Assembly (NCBI RefSeq): GCF_965215655.1
Contig: NZ_OZ244111.1
Location: forward strand, 2,914,001-2,978,000
Direction: 5' to 3'
DNA length: 64,000 nucleotides
DNA from: Nioella sp965215655
GTDB lineage: Bacteria; Pseudomonadota; Alphaproteobacteria; Rhodobacterales; Rhodobacteraceae
The notes beneath the pieces were generated by a model. That model had not been told where the DNA came from. It ran no database searches and saw only the letters and a list, made by a program, of their open reading frames with translations. Shown here in pieces: positions 1 to 7,989 of the stretch. The first letter of the stretch is position 1; the number at the start of each line of letters is the position of its first letter. The position numbers were made by a program, and so were the translations under genes.

Positions 1-145
1 TGGTTAACTCTGGTCACACCACATGCGCGGGGCACAGGGTGCTTGTCAATCCACTGGCGCTATGCATGGATAGGCTCTGGCCCTATCTGGTTTCCCTGCA
101 ACCCGGCACTGTGATCCCAGAGACCGTTTTCCGGTGGAGAGAGAT

Positions 146-1546
146 ATGAACACCCCCTTCAACCCCAATGATATCAGCCATGTGATCGAGGCGGATCGCG
201 CCAATGTCTGGCACCATCTGATCCAGCACAAACCCTTTGAAACCGGCGAGCCCCGGATCATCGTCGAGGGCAAGGGCATGCGGGTCTGGGATGCCCATGG
301 CAAGGAATATATCGACGCCGTCTCCGGCGCTGTCTGGACCGTGAACGTGGGCTATGGCCGCAAGCGCATTGCCGATGCCGTCCATGAACAGCTCATGAAG
401 ATGTGCTATTTCGCACAGGCTGCGGGCTCGATCCCCGGTGCGCTTTTCGCCGAGAAGCTGATCGAGAAGATGCCGGGCATGTCCCGCGTCTACTACACCA
501 ACTCAGGGTCTGAGGCGAACGAGAAGGCCTTCAAGATGGTCCGCCAGATCGCGCACAAGAAATATGGGGGCAAGAAAACCAAGATCCTCTACCGCGACCG
601 CGACTATCACGGCTCCACGCTGGCGGCGATGTCGGCAGGCGGCCAGGATGAACGCAACATGCAATACGGCCCCTTCGCGCCGGATTTCGTGCGCGTGCCC
701 CATTGCATGGAATACCGCAAGGAAGAACTGGGCCTTGGCCATCTCTCGGGCCGGGAGTTCGGCATTGCGGCGGCCAACCTGATCGAGGAGGTGATCCTGC
801 GCGAAGGCCCCGAGACCGTCGGCGCGCTCTGCCTCGAACCCGTCACTGCCGGTGGCGGCGTCATCGAAGCGCCCGAAGGCTACTGGGACCGCGTTCAGGA
901 GATTTGCAAGGAATACAACGTCTTGCTCCATATCGACGAGGTCGTCTGCGGCGTGGGCCGCACTGGCACCCAGTGGTTCGGCTACCAGCATTACGGCATC
1001 AAGCCCGACTTCGTGACCATGGCAAAGGGCGTCGCCTCGGGCTATGCGGCCATCGCCTGCATGGTGACGACGGAAGAGGTGTTCGATCTGTTCAAGACCG
1101 ACCCGTCGGACAAGCTGAACCACTTCCGCGACATCTCCACCTTCGGGGGCTGCACCGGCGGCCCGGCGGCGGCGCTGGAGAATATGGCGATCATCGAGGA
1201 AGAGGGCCTGCTGGAAAACTGCACCCAGATGGGCGCCCGGATGATCGGCAACCTCAGGGCGCTGATGGACAAGCACCAGATCATCGGCGATGTGCGCGGC
1301 AAGGGGCTTTTCCTGGGCGCGGAGCTGGTAAAAGACCGTGAGACCAAGGAACCGGTCGAGGAAAAGGACGTGATGGCCGTGGTCGCGGATTGCGCCGCAC
1401 AGGGCGTGATCATCGGCTCCTCCAACCGCTCGATTCCGGGCCGTAACAACGTGCTCTGCTTCAGCCCCGCGCTGATCGCCACGGCAGAGGATATCGACGC
1501 GATCACCGATGCGGTGGACAAGGCGCTGAGCAAGGTTTTCGGCTGA
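146..1546 (+). CDS. tpa: Taurine--pyruvate aminotransferase
   Basis: Class III PLP-dependent aminotransferase of 466 residues, expected to move the amino group of taurine to pyruvate, giving sulfoacetaldehyde and L-alanine in the cytosol. The PLP-binding Asp lies in HIDEVVCGVGRTG and the Schiff-base Lys in TMAKGVASG; length is normal for the family. The frame is open from a GTG at 134, but the ATG at 146 has a GGAGAGA ribosome site directly upstream, so I chose it. The assignment to taurine rather than another omega-amine rests on overall resemblance and on tauABC, which converges on it from the right. A TauR regulator, often beside tpa, would lie left of the window. Confidence 0.85.
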   Translation: MNTPFNPNDISHVIEADRANVWHHLIQHKPFETGEPRIIVEGKGMRVWDAHGKEYIDAVSGAVWTVNVGYGRKRIADAVHEQLMKMCYFAQAAGSIPGALFAEKLIEKMPGMSRVYYTNSGSEANEKAFKMVRQIAHKKYGGKKTKILYRDRDYHGSTLAAMSAGGQDERNMQYGPFAPDFVRVPHCMEYRKEELGLGHLSGREFGIAAANLIEEVILREGPETVGALCLEPVTAGGGVIEAPEGYWDRVQEICKEYNVLLHIDEVVCGVGRTGTQWFGYQHYGIKPDFVTMAKGVASGYAAIACMVTTEEVFDLFKTDPSDKLNHFRDISTFGGCTGGPAAALENMAIIEEEGLLENCTQMGARMIGNLRALMDKHQIIGDVRGKGLFLGAELVKDRETKEPVEEKDVMAVVADCAAQGVIIGSSNRSIPGRNNVLCFSPALIATAEDIDAITDAVDKALSKVFG

Positions 1547-1573
1547 TCTGATCGCCCGACAGCGGTCCCAAAG

Positions 1574-1605
1574 GCCCCGGCGTGCCACAGTGCTCCGGGG
1601 CTTTT
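1574..1605 (+). terminator. Rho-independent terminator after tpa
   Basis: GCCCCGG (1574-1580) pairs with CCGGGGC (1595-1601), followed at once by TTTT. It starts 28 bases after the tpa stop codon. Confidence 0.7.
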
Positions 1606-1633
1606 CTGCGGCCTGAACACCGCGGTGCCATGC

Positions 1634-1672
1634 GTGCACCCCCTGTACACCCCCCGTACACCCCCCGTGCAG
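1634..1672. repeat. 11-bp direct tandem repeat (GTRCACCCCCY)
   Basis: Three adjacent copies: GTGCACCCCCT (1634), GTACACCCCCC (1645) and GTACACCCCCC (1656), then a partial fourth starting GTGCA. The 11-bp period is about one helical turn, so every copy faces the same side of the DNA. Function is unknown; it lies downstream of the tpa terminator. Confidence 0.6.
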
Positions 1673-1746
1673 ACAAAACCGCCAAGAATGCCCCGTTTCT
1701 TTCAGTTTGGTTCAAATACCTCGGGGTTTGGGGCAGAGCCCCAAGT

Positions 1747-1820
1747 GGCCCGGCGCGGCCCCCGCCATAGCGGGGGGTAAGCCGGGCCACCCCGGTCGAC
1801 GCGCCAAAGGCGCGGCGAAA
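1747..1820. repeat. Double-hairpin palindromic repeat, copy A
   Basis: Outer stem GGCCCGGC (1747-1754) with GCCGGGCC (1781-1788) encloses an inner stem CCCCCGC/GCGGGGG around ATA. It is followed by GTCGAC (1795-1800) and a second small hairpin GCGCC-AAA-GGCGC, ending GGCGAAA. The design matches copy B at 1911-1979, which resembles REP-type elements. Confidence 0.65.
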
Positions 1821-1910
1821 TCGCCTTGCCCCTGTAAGCTTTCCTACCAATTCCTTGCGGGTGAATTCCTTTGCAATTGGTTGACGCAGAGACATGGTGC
1901 GCGCGCTGGC

Positions 1911-1979
1911 GGCCCGGTGAAGCCCCCGCGCTAGCGGGGCAAACCGGGCCGCCCCCGGTCGACGCCGTAGGCGGCGAAA
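1911..1979. repeat. Double-hairpin palindromic repeat, copy B
   Basis: Same layout as copy A: outer GGCCCGG (1911-1917) with CCGGGCC (1944-1950), inner CCCCGC/GCGGGG, then GTCGAC (1958-1963), then CGCC-GTA-GGCG and GGCGAAA. Differences between the copies are mostly compensatory within the stems, so structure looks more conserved than sequence. Confidence 0.65.
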
Positions 1980-1981
1980 CC

Positions 1982-2012
1982 AAAAAGGCCCCCGGAACAC
2001 CGGGGGCCTTTT
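1982..2012. terminator. Bidirectional terminator between tauC and tpa
   Basis: GGCCCCCGG (1987-1995), loop AACA, CCGGGGGCC (2000-2008), then TTTT on the plus strand. AAAAA at 1982-1986 gives a U-tract on the minus strand. It sits 23 bases past the tauC stop and probably ends the tauABC transcript. Confidence 0.8.
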
Positions 2013-2034
2013 CGCAACAATCATCACCTGGCAC

Positions 2035-3303
2035 TCAGACCTTGCCCTTCCAGGGGACCAGAACCCGCTCGGCCCAGCGCATCAGCATGTCGATGCCATA
2101 GCCGATGATCCCGATCAGGATGATCCCCATTATCACGATATCAGTGAGCTGGAACTTCGACGCGGCCACGATCATCTGCCCGGCGCCCTGTTCGGCGGCA
2201 ACCAGTTCGGCGGCAACCACCGTGCCCCAGCAGACGCCCATCGCCACCCGCGCGCCGGTGAAGATTTCCGGCAGGCTGTTGGGGATGATCACATGGCGCA
2301 TGATCTGGCTTTTCGACGCCCCCAGCGAATAGGCCGCGTGAATCTTGGAAATCGACACGCCCGATACGCCCGCCCTTGCGGCAATGGTCATGATCCAGAG
2401 CGCAGCGAGGAACAGCAGGAAGATCTTTCCGCTTTCATCGATACCGAACCAGATGATCACCAGCGGGATCAGGGCCAGCGGCGGCACCGGGCGCATGAAT
2501 TCGACGATCGGGTCGAACCAGCCGCGGAACCAGTTGGACAGGCCCATGGCATAGCCCAGCGGGATGCCCACGGCGGCGCCCAGGGCGAAGCCTGCCAGCA
2601 CCCGGAACAGCGAGTAGCCCAGATGCTCGGCGAGGGTGAAATCGCGATAGCCTTCCCGCGAGATTTCGATGACCCGGCTCCAGACGGCCTCTGGCGGGGG
2701 CAGCCAGATCGGTTCCATCTGCATGCCCGCATTCGGTGTGAAGCGCACGGTGCCCCGGCGGCTGAGCGTCACGACCCCGTCGCCGGTATCGACCTCGCCC
2801 ACCTCCGGCTCCAGCGGTTGGCCATTGATGGCGACCACGCGGAACCCGTCTTCATCGGCGCCGATATCGTTATTGCCGGTCCGGATCAGGCTGGACCGCC
2901 CGCCGCTGATGGCGTCCACATCGTTCAGCGCAAAGCCGTCGCCGGGGTCGATTTCGGGCAGGTCCACTTCTTCGCCTACGGGACGGACAAGCACGGTCAC
3001 CGTGGCGTCATCGCGTTCGCCGGCGGCGTTTTCGGCGGTGTAGGTAAAGCTGGTGTCGCCAAGGAATGGGCCCGGCACGTGAATGGGCGAGATCACCGAG
3101 CCGGTGAACGCCCCCCAGATCAGGAAGATCGAAATGACCGAGATGACCGAGGCCGCCCGCGTCGGGCGCACGGCGCTTTCATCACCGAAGGTCACGGTCT
3201 TGAGCGAGGTGAAATCGTGGCGCGATTCGCGCATCGAATTGAACGCCTTCACCGCAACGAAGGCGACGATGAAAATGGCGGCATAGATGGCTGCGATCAA
3301 CAT
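2035..3303 (-). CDS. tauC: Taurine ABC transporter permease TauC with periplasmic beta-domain insert
   Basis: Inner-membrane permease of the taurine importer, 422 residues against roughly 270-290 usual for TauC/SsuC. Residues 1-20 and 51-70 are membrane segments. The standard BPD_transp_1 permease body begins at LPPPEAVW (residue 201) and runs to the end, including the EAA-type loop near SLGASKSQIMRHV. Residues about 81-193 are extra: SFTYTAENAAGERDDATVTV, an acidic linker, then DGVVTLSRRGTVRFTPNAG, patterns typical of cadherin/VCBS-like Ig-fold repeats. They lie between a membrane helix and the conserved LPPP, where a periplasmic loop would be. One base separates it from tauB. The substrate is inferred from tpa. 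Confidence 0.85.
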   Translation of the reverse strand: MLIAAIYAAIFIVAFVAVKAFNSMRESRHDFTSLKTVTFGDESAVRPTRAASVISVISIFLIWGAFTGSVISPIHVPGPFLGDTSFTYTAENAAGERDDATVTVLVRPVGEEVDLPEIDPGDGFALNDVDAISGGRSSLIRTGNNDIGADEDGFRVVAINGQPLEPEVGEVDTGDGVVTLSRRGTVRFTPNAGMQMEPIWLPPPEAVWSRVIEISREGYRDFTLAEHLGYSLFRVLAGFALGAAVGIPLGYAMGLSNWFRGWFDPIVEFMRPVPPLALIPLVIIWFGIDESGKIFLLFLAALWIMTIAARAGVSGVSISKIHAAYSLGASKSQIMRHVIIPNSLPEIFTGARVAMGVCWGTVVAAELVAAEQGAGQMIVAASKFQLTDIVIMGIILIGIIGYGIDMLMRWAERVLVPWKGKV

Positions 3304-3304
3304 G

Positions 3305-4111
3305 TTATGCGGCCCCCTCTGTCCGGCCCATGATCTCTTCTTCCATGTCCCAGATCATCGACAGGATTTCCTCACGCCGCTCGCTGAATTCGGGGTGTTT
3401 CTTGACCTCTCGCAGATCCGCGTTCACGCCCATATCGGCGAAGGGCAGGTTGTATTCGCGATGCAGGCGGCCGGGACGGGGGGCCATCACGATCAGCCTT
3501 TCGCCCAGAAGCAGCGCCTCTTCCACGGAGTGGGTGATCAGGATGATGGTCTTGCCGGTTTCCTTCCAGAGCTTGAGCACCAGCCCTTGCATCTTCTCGC
3601 GCGTCAGCGCATCGAGCGCGCCCAGCGGCTCGTCCATCAGGATCACATCGGGGTCATTGGCCAGGCAGCGGGCCAGCGCCACGCGCTGCTGCATGCCGCC
3701 CGACAGTTCATAGACGGCCTTTTCCTTGAAATCCTGAAGGCCCACGGTTTCCAGCAGGTGATCGGTGATCTGGTCACGTTCGGCCTTGGGCATGCCCTTC
3801 ATGCGAGGGCCGAAATCGACGTTCTGGCGCACGCTCATCCATTCGAAAAGCGCGCCTTTCTGGAACACCATGCCGCGTTCGGCATCGGGGCCGGTCACGT
3901 AATGGCCATTGAGCTCGATCTTGCCCTCGGTGGGCGCGAGAAACCCCGCAATGATGTTGAGAAGGGTGGTCTTGCCACAGCCCGAGGGGCCGAGGACAGA
4001 CAGGATCTCCCCTTCCTTGATGGTCAGCGATACATCCTGAAGCGCCTGCACGACCCCGCCATCCGGCAGATCGAAACGCATGGAGATGCTGTCGAGCACA
4101 AGCCCGGTCAT
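3305..4111 (-). CDS. tauB: Taurine ABC transporter ATP-binding protein TauB
   Basis: ABC ATPase of 268 residues that powers taurine import. Visible motifs are Walker A GPSGCGKTT (residues 41-49), the signature LSGGMQQR, Walker B VILMDEP, and the H-loop in ITHSVEEA. Length and the nitrate/sulfonate/taurine-type Q-loop region fit TauB/SsuB. It lies in tauA-tauB-tauC order, 81 bases after tauA and one base before tauC, so it is cotranscribed. Confidence 0.9.
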   Translation of the reverse strand: MTGLVLDSISMRFDLPDGGVVQALQDVSLTIKEGEILSVLGPSGCGKTTLLNIIAGFLAPTEGKIELNGHYVTGPDAERGMVFQKGALFEWMSVRQNVDFGPRMKGMPKAERDQITDHLLETVGLQDFKEKAVYELSGGMQQRVALARCLANDPDVILMDEPLGALDALTREKMQGLVLKLWKETGKTIILITHSVEEALLLGERLIVMAPRPGRLHREYNLPFADMGVNADLREVKKHPEFSERREEILSMIWDMEEEIMGRTEGAA

Positions 4112-4151
4112 ACTGCCCTACCTTCCAAGTATATAAGAAAATCTGCAGAAA

Positions 4152-4180
4152 GGACGGCGCGAAGCACTGCCGCGCCGTCC
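4152..4180 (-). terminator. Strong stem-loop between tauA and tauB
   Basis: GGACGGCGCG and CGCGCCGTCC form a perfect 10-bp stem around a 9-base loop, just after the tauA stop. On the transcribed strand it is followed by TTTCTGCAGATTTTC. It probably works as a partial terminator or 3' stabiliser that makes the binding protein more abundant than the membrane and ATPase subunits. Confidence 0.65.
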
Positions 4181-4192
4181 GTGATGTCGGGA

Positions 4193-5194
4193 TTACATCC
4201 CGTCATGCACCATCTGCAACGGGCCGGTATTGACCGCGCTTTCGTAGGACTCGCGGGCGGCGTCGATATTGCCGGTCTCGACGAAGAAGTTGGCCACTTC
4301 CAGAAGGAAGGTCTGGGTGCCACCACCGAGCCAGGCTTCGGACAGTTGCTCTTCAACCGAGGGGAATTCGAAACCGGCCAGCGTCGCGGCGGTCGCGTCT
4401 TCATCCATACCCGCGTCGCGCGCGATCACCGGCAGCATCTCGTCGGTGTGCTCGCCCGAGTTCCACATGGCGTTCATGTCGGCGGTCACGGACAGGAAGG
4501 CGGCCAGCAGTTCCGGCTCTTCTTCCGCGAAGGAGGCGGGGACCGAGGTCACGTCGAAGACGTAGATGCCCAGTTCCTGCTTTTCCGCGCCAGTCAGCAG
4601 GGTGTTGCCATGTTCCATCATGCGGCGCAGCGCACCGCCCCAGCCACAGGCCATGCCAAGCGAGCCCTGCGCCAGTGCAGCGGCGGAATCGGCGGGTGCC
4701 ATGTCGACCACTTCCAACGTGCTGACGTCGATGCCGAAATGCTCCATCTGGCGGAGGAAGCCGTAATGGGCGGCGGTGCCGATCGGCACACCGACCCGCT
4801 GGCCTTCCAGATCCGCGACGTTGGAGGCGTCGATTTCAAGCGACTCGTGAACCACGCAGTTGTCATTGTCGGAGTAGCTGACCGCCACGTCGACAACCTG
4901 GATGTCCTGCCCGGCAGAGGCCGCGACCACGAAGGGCGGCACGCCCTGGCTGACCGAAATATGCACGTCGCCCGAAGCCATGGCGGCGGACATGGCGGTG
5001 CCGGTGTCGAAGGCGCGCCAGTTGATGGTCACGCCCATCTCTTCTTCGTAGATGCCCATCTGCTTGGCGTATTCGAACGGCATCGGCCATTCGAGGAAAT
5101 AGGCAACGGTGATCTCGTCCAGTCCCTGGGCGACGGACGCCTGGGCACTCATCACCAGACCAAGAGCCGTTCCAGCAAGTGCAAATTTCTTCAT
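4193..5194 (-). CDS. tauA: Taurine ABC transporter substrate-binding protein TauA
   Basis: Periplasmic binding protein of 333 residues. The chosen ATG (5194) begins MKKFALAGTALGLVMSAQASVAQG, a clear Sec signal peptide with cleavage after ASVA, and has GGGAGA upstream; the frame is open 14 codons further but without a ribosome site. The mature part shows the SsuA/THI5-like pattern, including AYFLEWPMPFEYAKQ and the PIGTAAHYGFL segment. First gene of tauABC; its promoter region carries CTGGAC direct repeats at 5297 and 5319. Confidence 0.88.
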   Translation of the reverse strand: MKKFALAGTALGLVMSAQASVAQGLDEITVAYFLEWPMPFEYAKQMGIYEEEMGVTINWRAFDTGTAMSAAMASGDVHISVSQGVPPFVVAASAGQDIQVVDVAVSYSDNDNCVVHESLEIDASNVADLEGQRVGVPIGTAAHYGFLRQMEHFGIDVSTLEVVDMAPADSAAALAQGSLGMACGWGGALRRMMEHGNTLLTGAEKQELGIYVFDVTSVPASFAEEEPELLAAFLSVTADMNAMWNSGEHTDEMLPVIARDAGMDEDATAATLAGFEFPSVEEQLSEAWLGGGTQTFLLEVANFFVETGNIDAARESYESAVNTGPLQMVHDGM

Positions 5195-5296
5195 TCGTAG
5201 TCTCCCTGTTCTCAGCGCGGTCTTGCCCGCGCCCATGCTTTTTGCATGTTGCAGCTTGCGAGGGTGAAAGCGCTTACGTCAAGGAAATCGTTCTGG

Positions 5297-5328
5297 CTGG
5301 ACTGATGAAGTTCTCAGTCTGGACTGGT
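5297..5328. promoter_or_regulatory. Direct-repeat operator candidate (CTGGACTGRT x2) upstream of tauA
   Basis: CTGGACTGAT (5297-5306) and CTGGACTGGT (5319-5328) repeat in the same direction 22 bp apart, two helical turns, about 100 bp upstream of the tauA start. CTGGAC-type direct repeats are, as I recall, the kind of site described for the MocR-family activator TauR; that link is from memory, not proven here. Confidence 0.5.
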
Positions 5329-5434
5329 AGATTAAGCTCTGGATTATCCCGGATTTCAGATTTCCGAAGAGCCGTACATTTTCTTGGCACATCGCCCGAA
5401 TTTCAGGCCTGCCAGGAACGAAACAAGGCGCGAG

Positions 5435-5617
5435 TCAGTGCAGCCGGTCACTGTCTGTGGCCAATGCCTCGGCCGCCGCTTCCAGGTCTTCGAGGTCCTG
5501 CGAGGGCACCGCGTAGCTGCCATTCAGCCAGCGGCCAAGATCCACATCGGCGCAGCGGCGCGAACAGAAGGGGCGGTATTTCTGATCCGTGTCTTTGTTG
5601 CAGATCGGGCAGGACAT
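5435..5617 (-). CDS. yacG: DNA gyrase inhibitor YacG
   Basis: Small zinc protein of 60 residues. MSCPICNKDTDQKYRPFCSRRCADVDLGRWL gives a four-cysteine zinc knuckle (CPIC ... CSRRC) followed by the DLGRWLNGSYAVP signature of YacG, which binds GyrB and inhibits gyrase. The frame extends upstream, but the ATG at 5617 starts exactly at the conserved MSCPIC. In related genomes yacG follows rng; here a P450 gene on the other strand separates them, so yacG must use a promoter in 5618-5736. Confidence 0.88.
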   Translation of the reverse strand: MSCPICNKDTDQKYRPFCSRRCADVDLGRWLNGSYAVPSQDLEDLEAAAEALATDSDRLH

Positions 5618-5736
5618 GAGGCGCGCTCCGTTGTGACGGGACATCATATTGGCATCAAGCGCGCCGGGATGCCAGCCATGCTTGCCGCCTGTTGCCACCT
5701 GCCCTAGCGTGAAAGCACGGGAGAGGGGAATTTCAA

Positions 5737-6945
5737 ATGGCTGCATCCATCCGCGACTTCGACCTCAACGGTATCGGGCGGGATTTTATCGACAATCCCT
5801 TCCCCACCCTGCGCGCCTTGCGCGAGCAGAGCCCGGTCCATCGCAACCCGGATGGCTCGGTCTACCTGACGCGGCATGCCGATTGCCTGAAGGTCTATCA
5901 GTCGCGCGCGATGCTGTCGGACAAGACGGAAGAGTTTGGCAAGAAGTTCGGCCCCGGCCCGCTTCTGACCCATCACACGACAAGCCTGATCTTCAACGAC
6001 CCGCCCTATCATACGGTGGTGCGCAAGCTGCTGGCGGGGGCCTTCACGCCGCGCAAGCTGGCCGAGATGGAGCCGCTGATTAACGGGATCGTGGATCGGA
6101 TGCTGGACGATCTGGAGGATTTGGGGTCCTTCGATCTGATCCCGGCCTTTGCCATGGTGCTGCCGACCGAGATTATTTCCTTCATGTTGGGGATTCCAGA
6201 AGAGTATCGCCGCAAGCTGCGGGGCTTTTCGCTGGCCATTCTGGGCGCGCTCGACCCGGTGATTTCATCGGAGCGGCTGCAGGCGGGCAATGACGCGGTG
6301 GCGGAGTTCGGGGCGATTCTGGCCGATCTGATTGCACATCGTCGGGCAAACCCCGAGGGCGCGGGGCAAGGCGAGGTGCTGGACAGCCTGATCTTCGGCG
6401 AGGTCGACGGACGGCGGCTGACCGAGGAAGAACTGGTGCAGAACTGTATCTTCCTGCTGAATGCGGGTCATGAGACGACGACGAGCCTTGTCGGCAATTC
6501 CATCGGCATCCTGCTGGACAATCCCGACCAGCTGCGACTGTTGCAGCGGGAGCCGGAGCATATTTCAACGGCGGTAGAGGAGTTTCTGAGGGTGCAAAGC
6601 CCGCTTCAGATCGGCAACCGGCTGGCGGGGGAAGATATCGCGCTGACGGATTGCGTGCTGCCCAAGGGCACCTATATCCACACCTCGATCGCCGGGGCGA
6701 ACCGCGATCCGGCGATGTTCGACGACCCCGAGGCGGTCGATATCACCCGCAATCCCAACCGGCATCTGGCCTTTGCCACGGGTATCCATGTCTGCCTTGG
6801 CGCGACGCTGGCGCGGATCGAGGGGCGGATTGCCATCGGCAAATTCGTGGAGCGGTTCCCGCGCCTGCGGGCGGATGGCCCGGCCGAGATCATGGGGCTG
6901 GCCCGGTTCCGGGGCTATAACAGCCTGCCGGTCAGCGTGGCCTGA
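5737..6945 (+). CDS. Cytochrome P450
   Basis: Soluble bacterial class I-type P450 of 402 residues. The oxygen-activating I-helix AGHETTTS is near residue 243, the ExxR motif EEFLRV near 280, and the heme loop FATGIHVCLGATLAR near 345, with Cys about 352 as the iron ligand. No membrane anchor and no fused reductase; no ferredoxin or ferredoxin reductase lies beside it, so the electron donor is elsewhere. It sits divergent from yacG and its stop codon touches the rng stop with no spacer. The substrate cannot be read from the sequence. Composition is like its neighbours. Confidence 0.93.
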   Translation: MAASIRDFDLNGIGRDFIDNPFPTLRALREQSPVHRNPDGSVYLTRHADCLKVYQSRAMLSDKTEEFGKKFGPGPLLTHHTTSLIFNDPPYHTVVRKLLAGAFTPRKLAEMEPLINGIVDRMLDDLEDLGSFDLIPAFAMVLPTEIISFMLGIPEEYRRKLRGFSLAILGALDPVISSERLQAGNDAVAEFGAILADLIAHRRANPEGAGQGEVLDSLIFGEVDGRRLTEEELVQNCIFLLNAGHETTTSLVGNSIGILLDNPDQLRLLQREPEHISTAVEEFLRVQSPLQIGNRLAGEDIALTDCVLPKGTYIHTSIAGANRDPAMFDDPEAVDITRNPNRHLAFATGIHVCLGATLARIEGRIAIGKFVERFPRLRADGPAEIMGLARFRGYNSLPVSVA

Positions 6946-7989
6946 TCAGATCAGGGCCGTCAGCGGCCAGCGGTCACGCTTGCGTTGCAACTCGTACATG
7001 CCAAGGGGCGTCCAGCCTGCCAGCACCGTATCGGTGCCATCGGCCCGGAAGGCGCGGCGCAGGGCATCTTCGAACTGGCGGCGGTCCTTCTTGGGCATGG
7101 GCGCTACATCGAGCGTGATCTGACCGCCAAGCCCGCGCAGGCGCAATTGGCGCGGCAGGTCTTTTGCGGCGGCGAGGTTGGCTTTGAGCCCCGCCGCGAG
7201 GGAGCTGTCAGGGCCGGTGTTGACGTCAACCGCGACGAGGGCGGAGGTGGGTTCGATCTTCATCGAGGCACCGGAGGTGAGTGGCACTTCCGGGGTCAGC
7301 GCCGCGTCGATTTCTTCCAGCACGCCCAGATCGGCGAAGGCCCCGTCGCGGGAGATAACTTCGTCCGGTTCCGGGGTGGCCCAGTCGCGCCAGGCGGTCA
7401 TGTGGGCGTCGGGGGCATCGACCAGCAATTCCGGCTCACCGTTCAGATCGGCGGTGACAGCTTCGGCCAGCTCGCGCATCGCGGTGATGTCCTCGGCCAG
7501 CGCGTCCTCGTCCACCTCATCGGCGGCGCTGCGCAGGATCAACCCGAAACGCTCAGACGCGCCCGCCATGGCCTCATGCGCAATCTCCAGCAGCCGGTCG
7601 CGTTCGGCTTCATCCCTGATCGAGCGGGCGATGTTCAGCCCCGGCGCGTCGGGCGTGACGATGGCGTAGCGCGATTTGAACAGAAGCCGCGTGGTGACGG
7701 GCGTCGCTTTGCCATCCGCGCCCATGCCGGTGACCTGCACCAGAAGCGGTTGACCGGGGGATAACCCTTTGCCCTGCCGCAGAAACGCGGTCTGTCCGTC
7801 GGGAAGGCGCAGCATCATGCCGCCCTGCCCTTTCAGGGGGCGGTCGCAGACCCCGCGTAGGATCGCGCCGATGCCCGGCGGGCCGTCCTCGGGCGGGTCA
7901 ATCAGCAGGTCTTGCAACCGTCCGTCCACCATCAAAGCGGCGGCGGGGCGGTCGTTCAGCGTGTCGAGCAGGACAATACGGCCTTTCAT
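6946..7989 (-). CDS. rng: Ribonuclease E/G, short form
   Basis: Endoribonuclease of the RNase E/G family acting in rRNA/mRNA processing, 347 residues against 489 for E. coli RNase G. The two metal-binding aspartates are visible in ALVAVDVNTG and GGQITLDVAPM. There is no recognisable S1 domain and no CPxCxG zinc link, as in other short alphaproteobacterial versions. Start ATG at 7989 overlaps the maf stop as ATGA, so it is translationally coupled to maf; the open frame reaches further up inside maf. Confidence 0.87.
   Translation of the reverse strand: MKGRIVLLDTLNDRPAAALMVDGRLQDLLIDPPEDGPPGIGAILRGVCDRPLKGQGGMMLRLPDGQTAFLRQGKGLSPGQPLLVQVTGMGADGKATPVTTRLLFKSRYAIVTPDAPGLNIARSIRDEAERDRLLEIAHEAMAGASERFGLILRSAADEVDEDALAEDITAMRELAEAVTADLNGEPELLVDAPDAHMTAWRDWATPEPDEVISRDGAFADLGVLEEIDAALTPEVPLTSGASMKIEPTSALVAVDVNTGPDSSLAAGLKANLAAAKDLPRQLRLRGLGGQITLDVAPMPKKDRRQFEDALRRAFRADGTDTVLAGWTPLGMYELQRKRDRWPLTALI

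Larger units (their letters stand above)
1547..2034. other. Intergenic region between convergent tpa and tauC, repeat-rich
   Basis: No convincing gene is present in these 488 bases. The stretch holds a terminator for tpa, an 11-bp tandem repeat, two copies of a double-hairpin repeat in the same orientation, and a bidirectional terminator next to tauC. Short open frames here run through the palindromes and show no protein-like composition. Confidence 0.7.

Noticed and set aside
1..145. TauR-type CTGGAC repeats in front of tpa
   Set aside because: Several CTGG tetramers are present but none is followed by AC with a matching partner.
3287..5200. A 637-codon open frame on the plus strand antisense to tauB and tauA
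   Set aside because: Residue make-up is rich in His, Gln, Arg and Gly as expected for the reverse frame of high-GC genes; the minus strand carries clear ABC motifs and a signal peptide.
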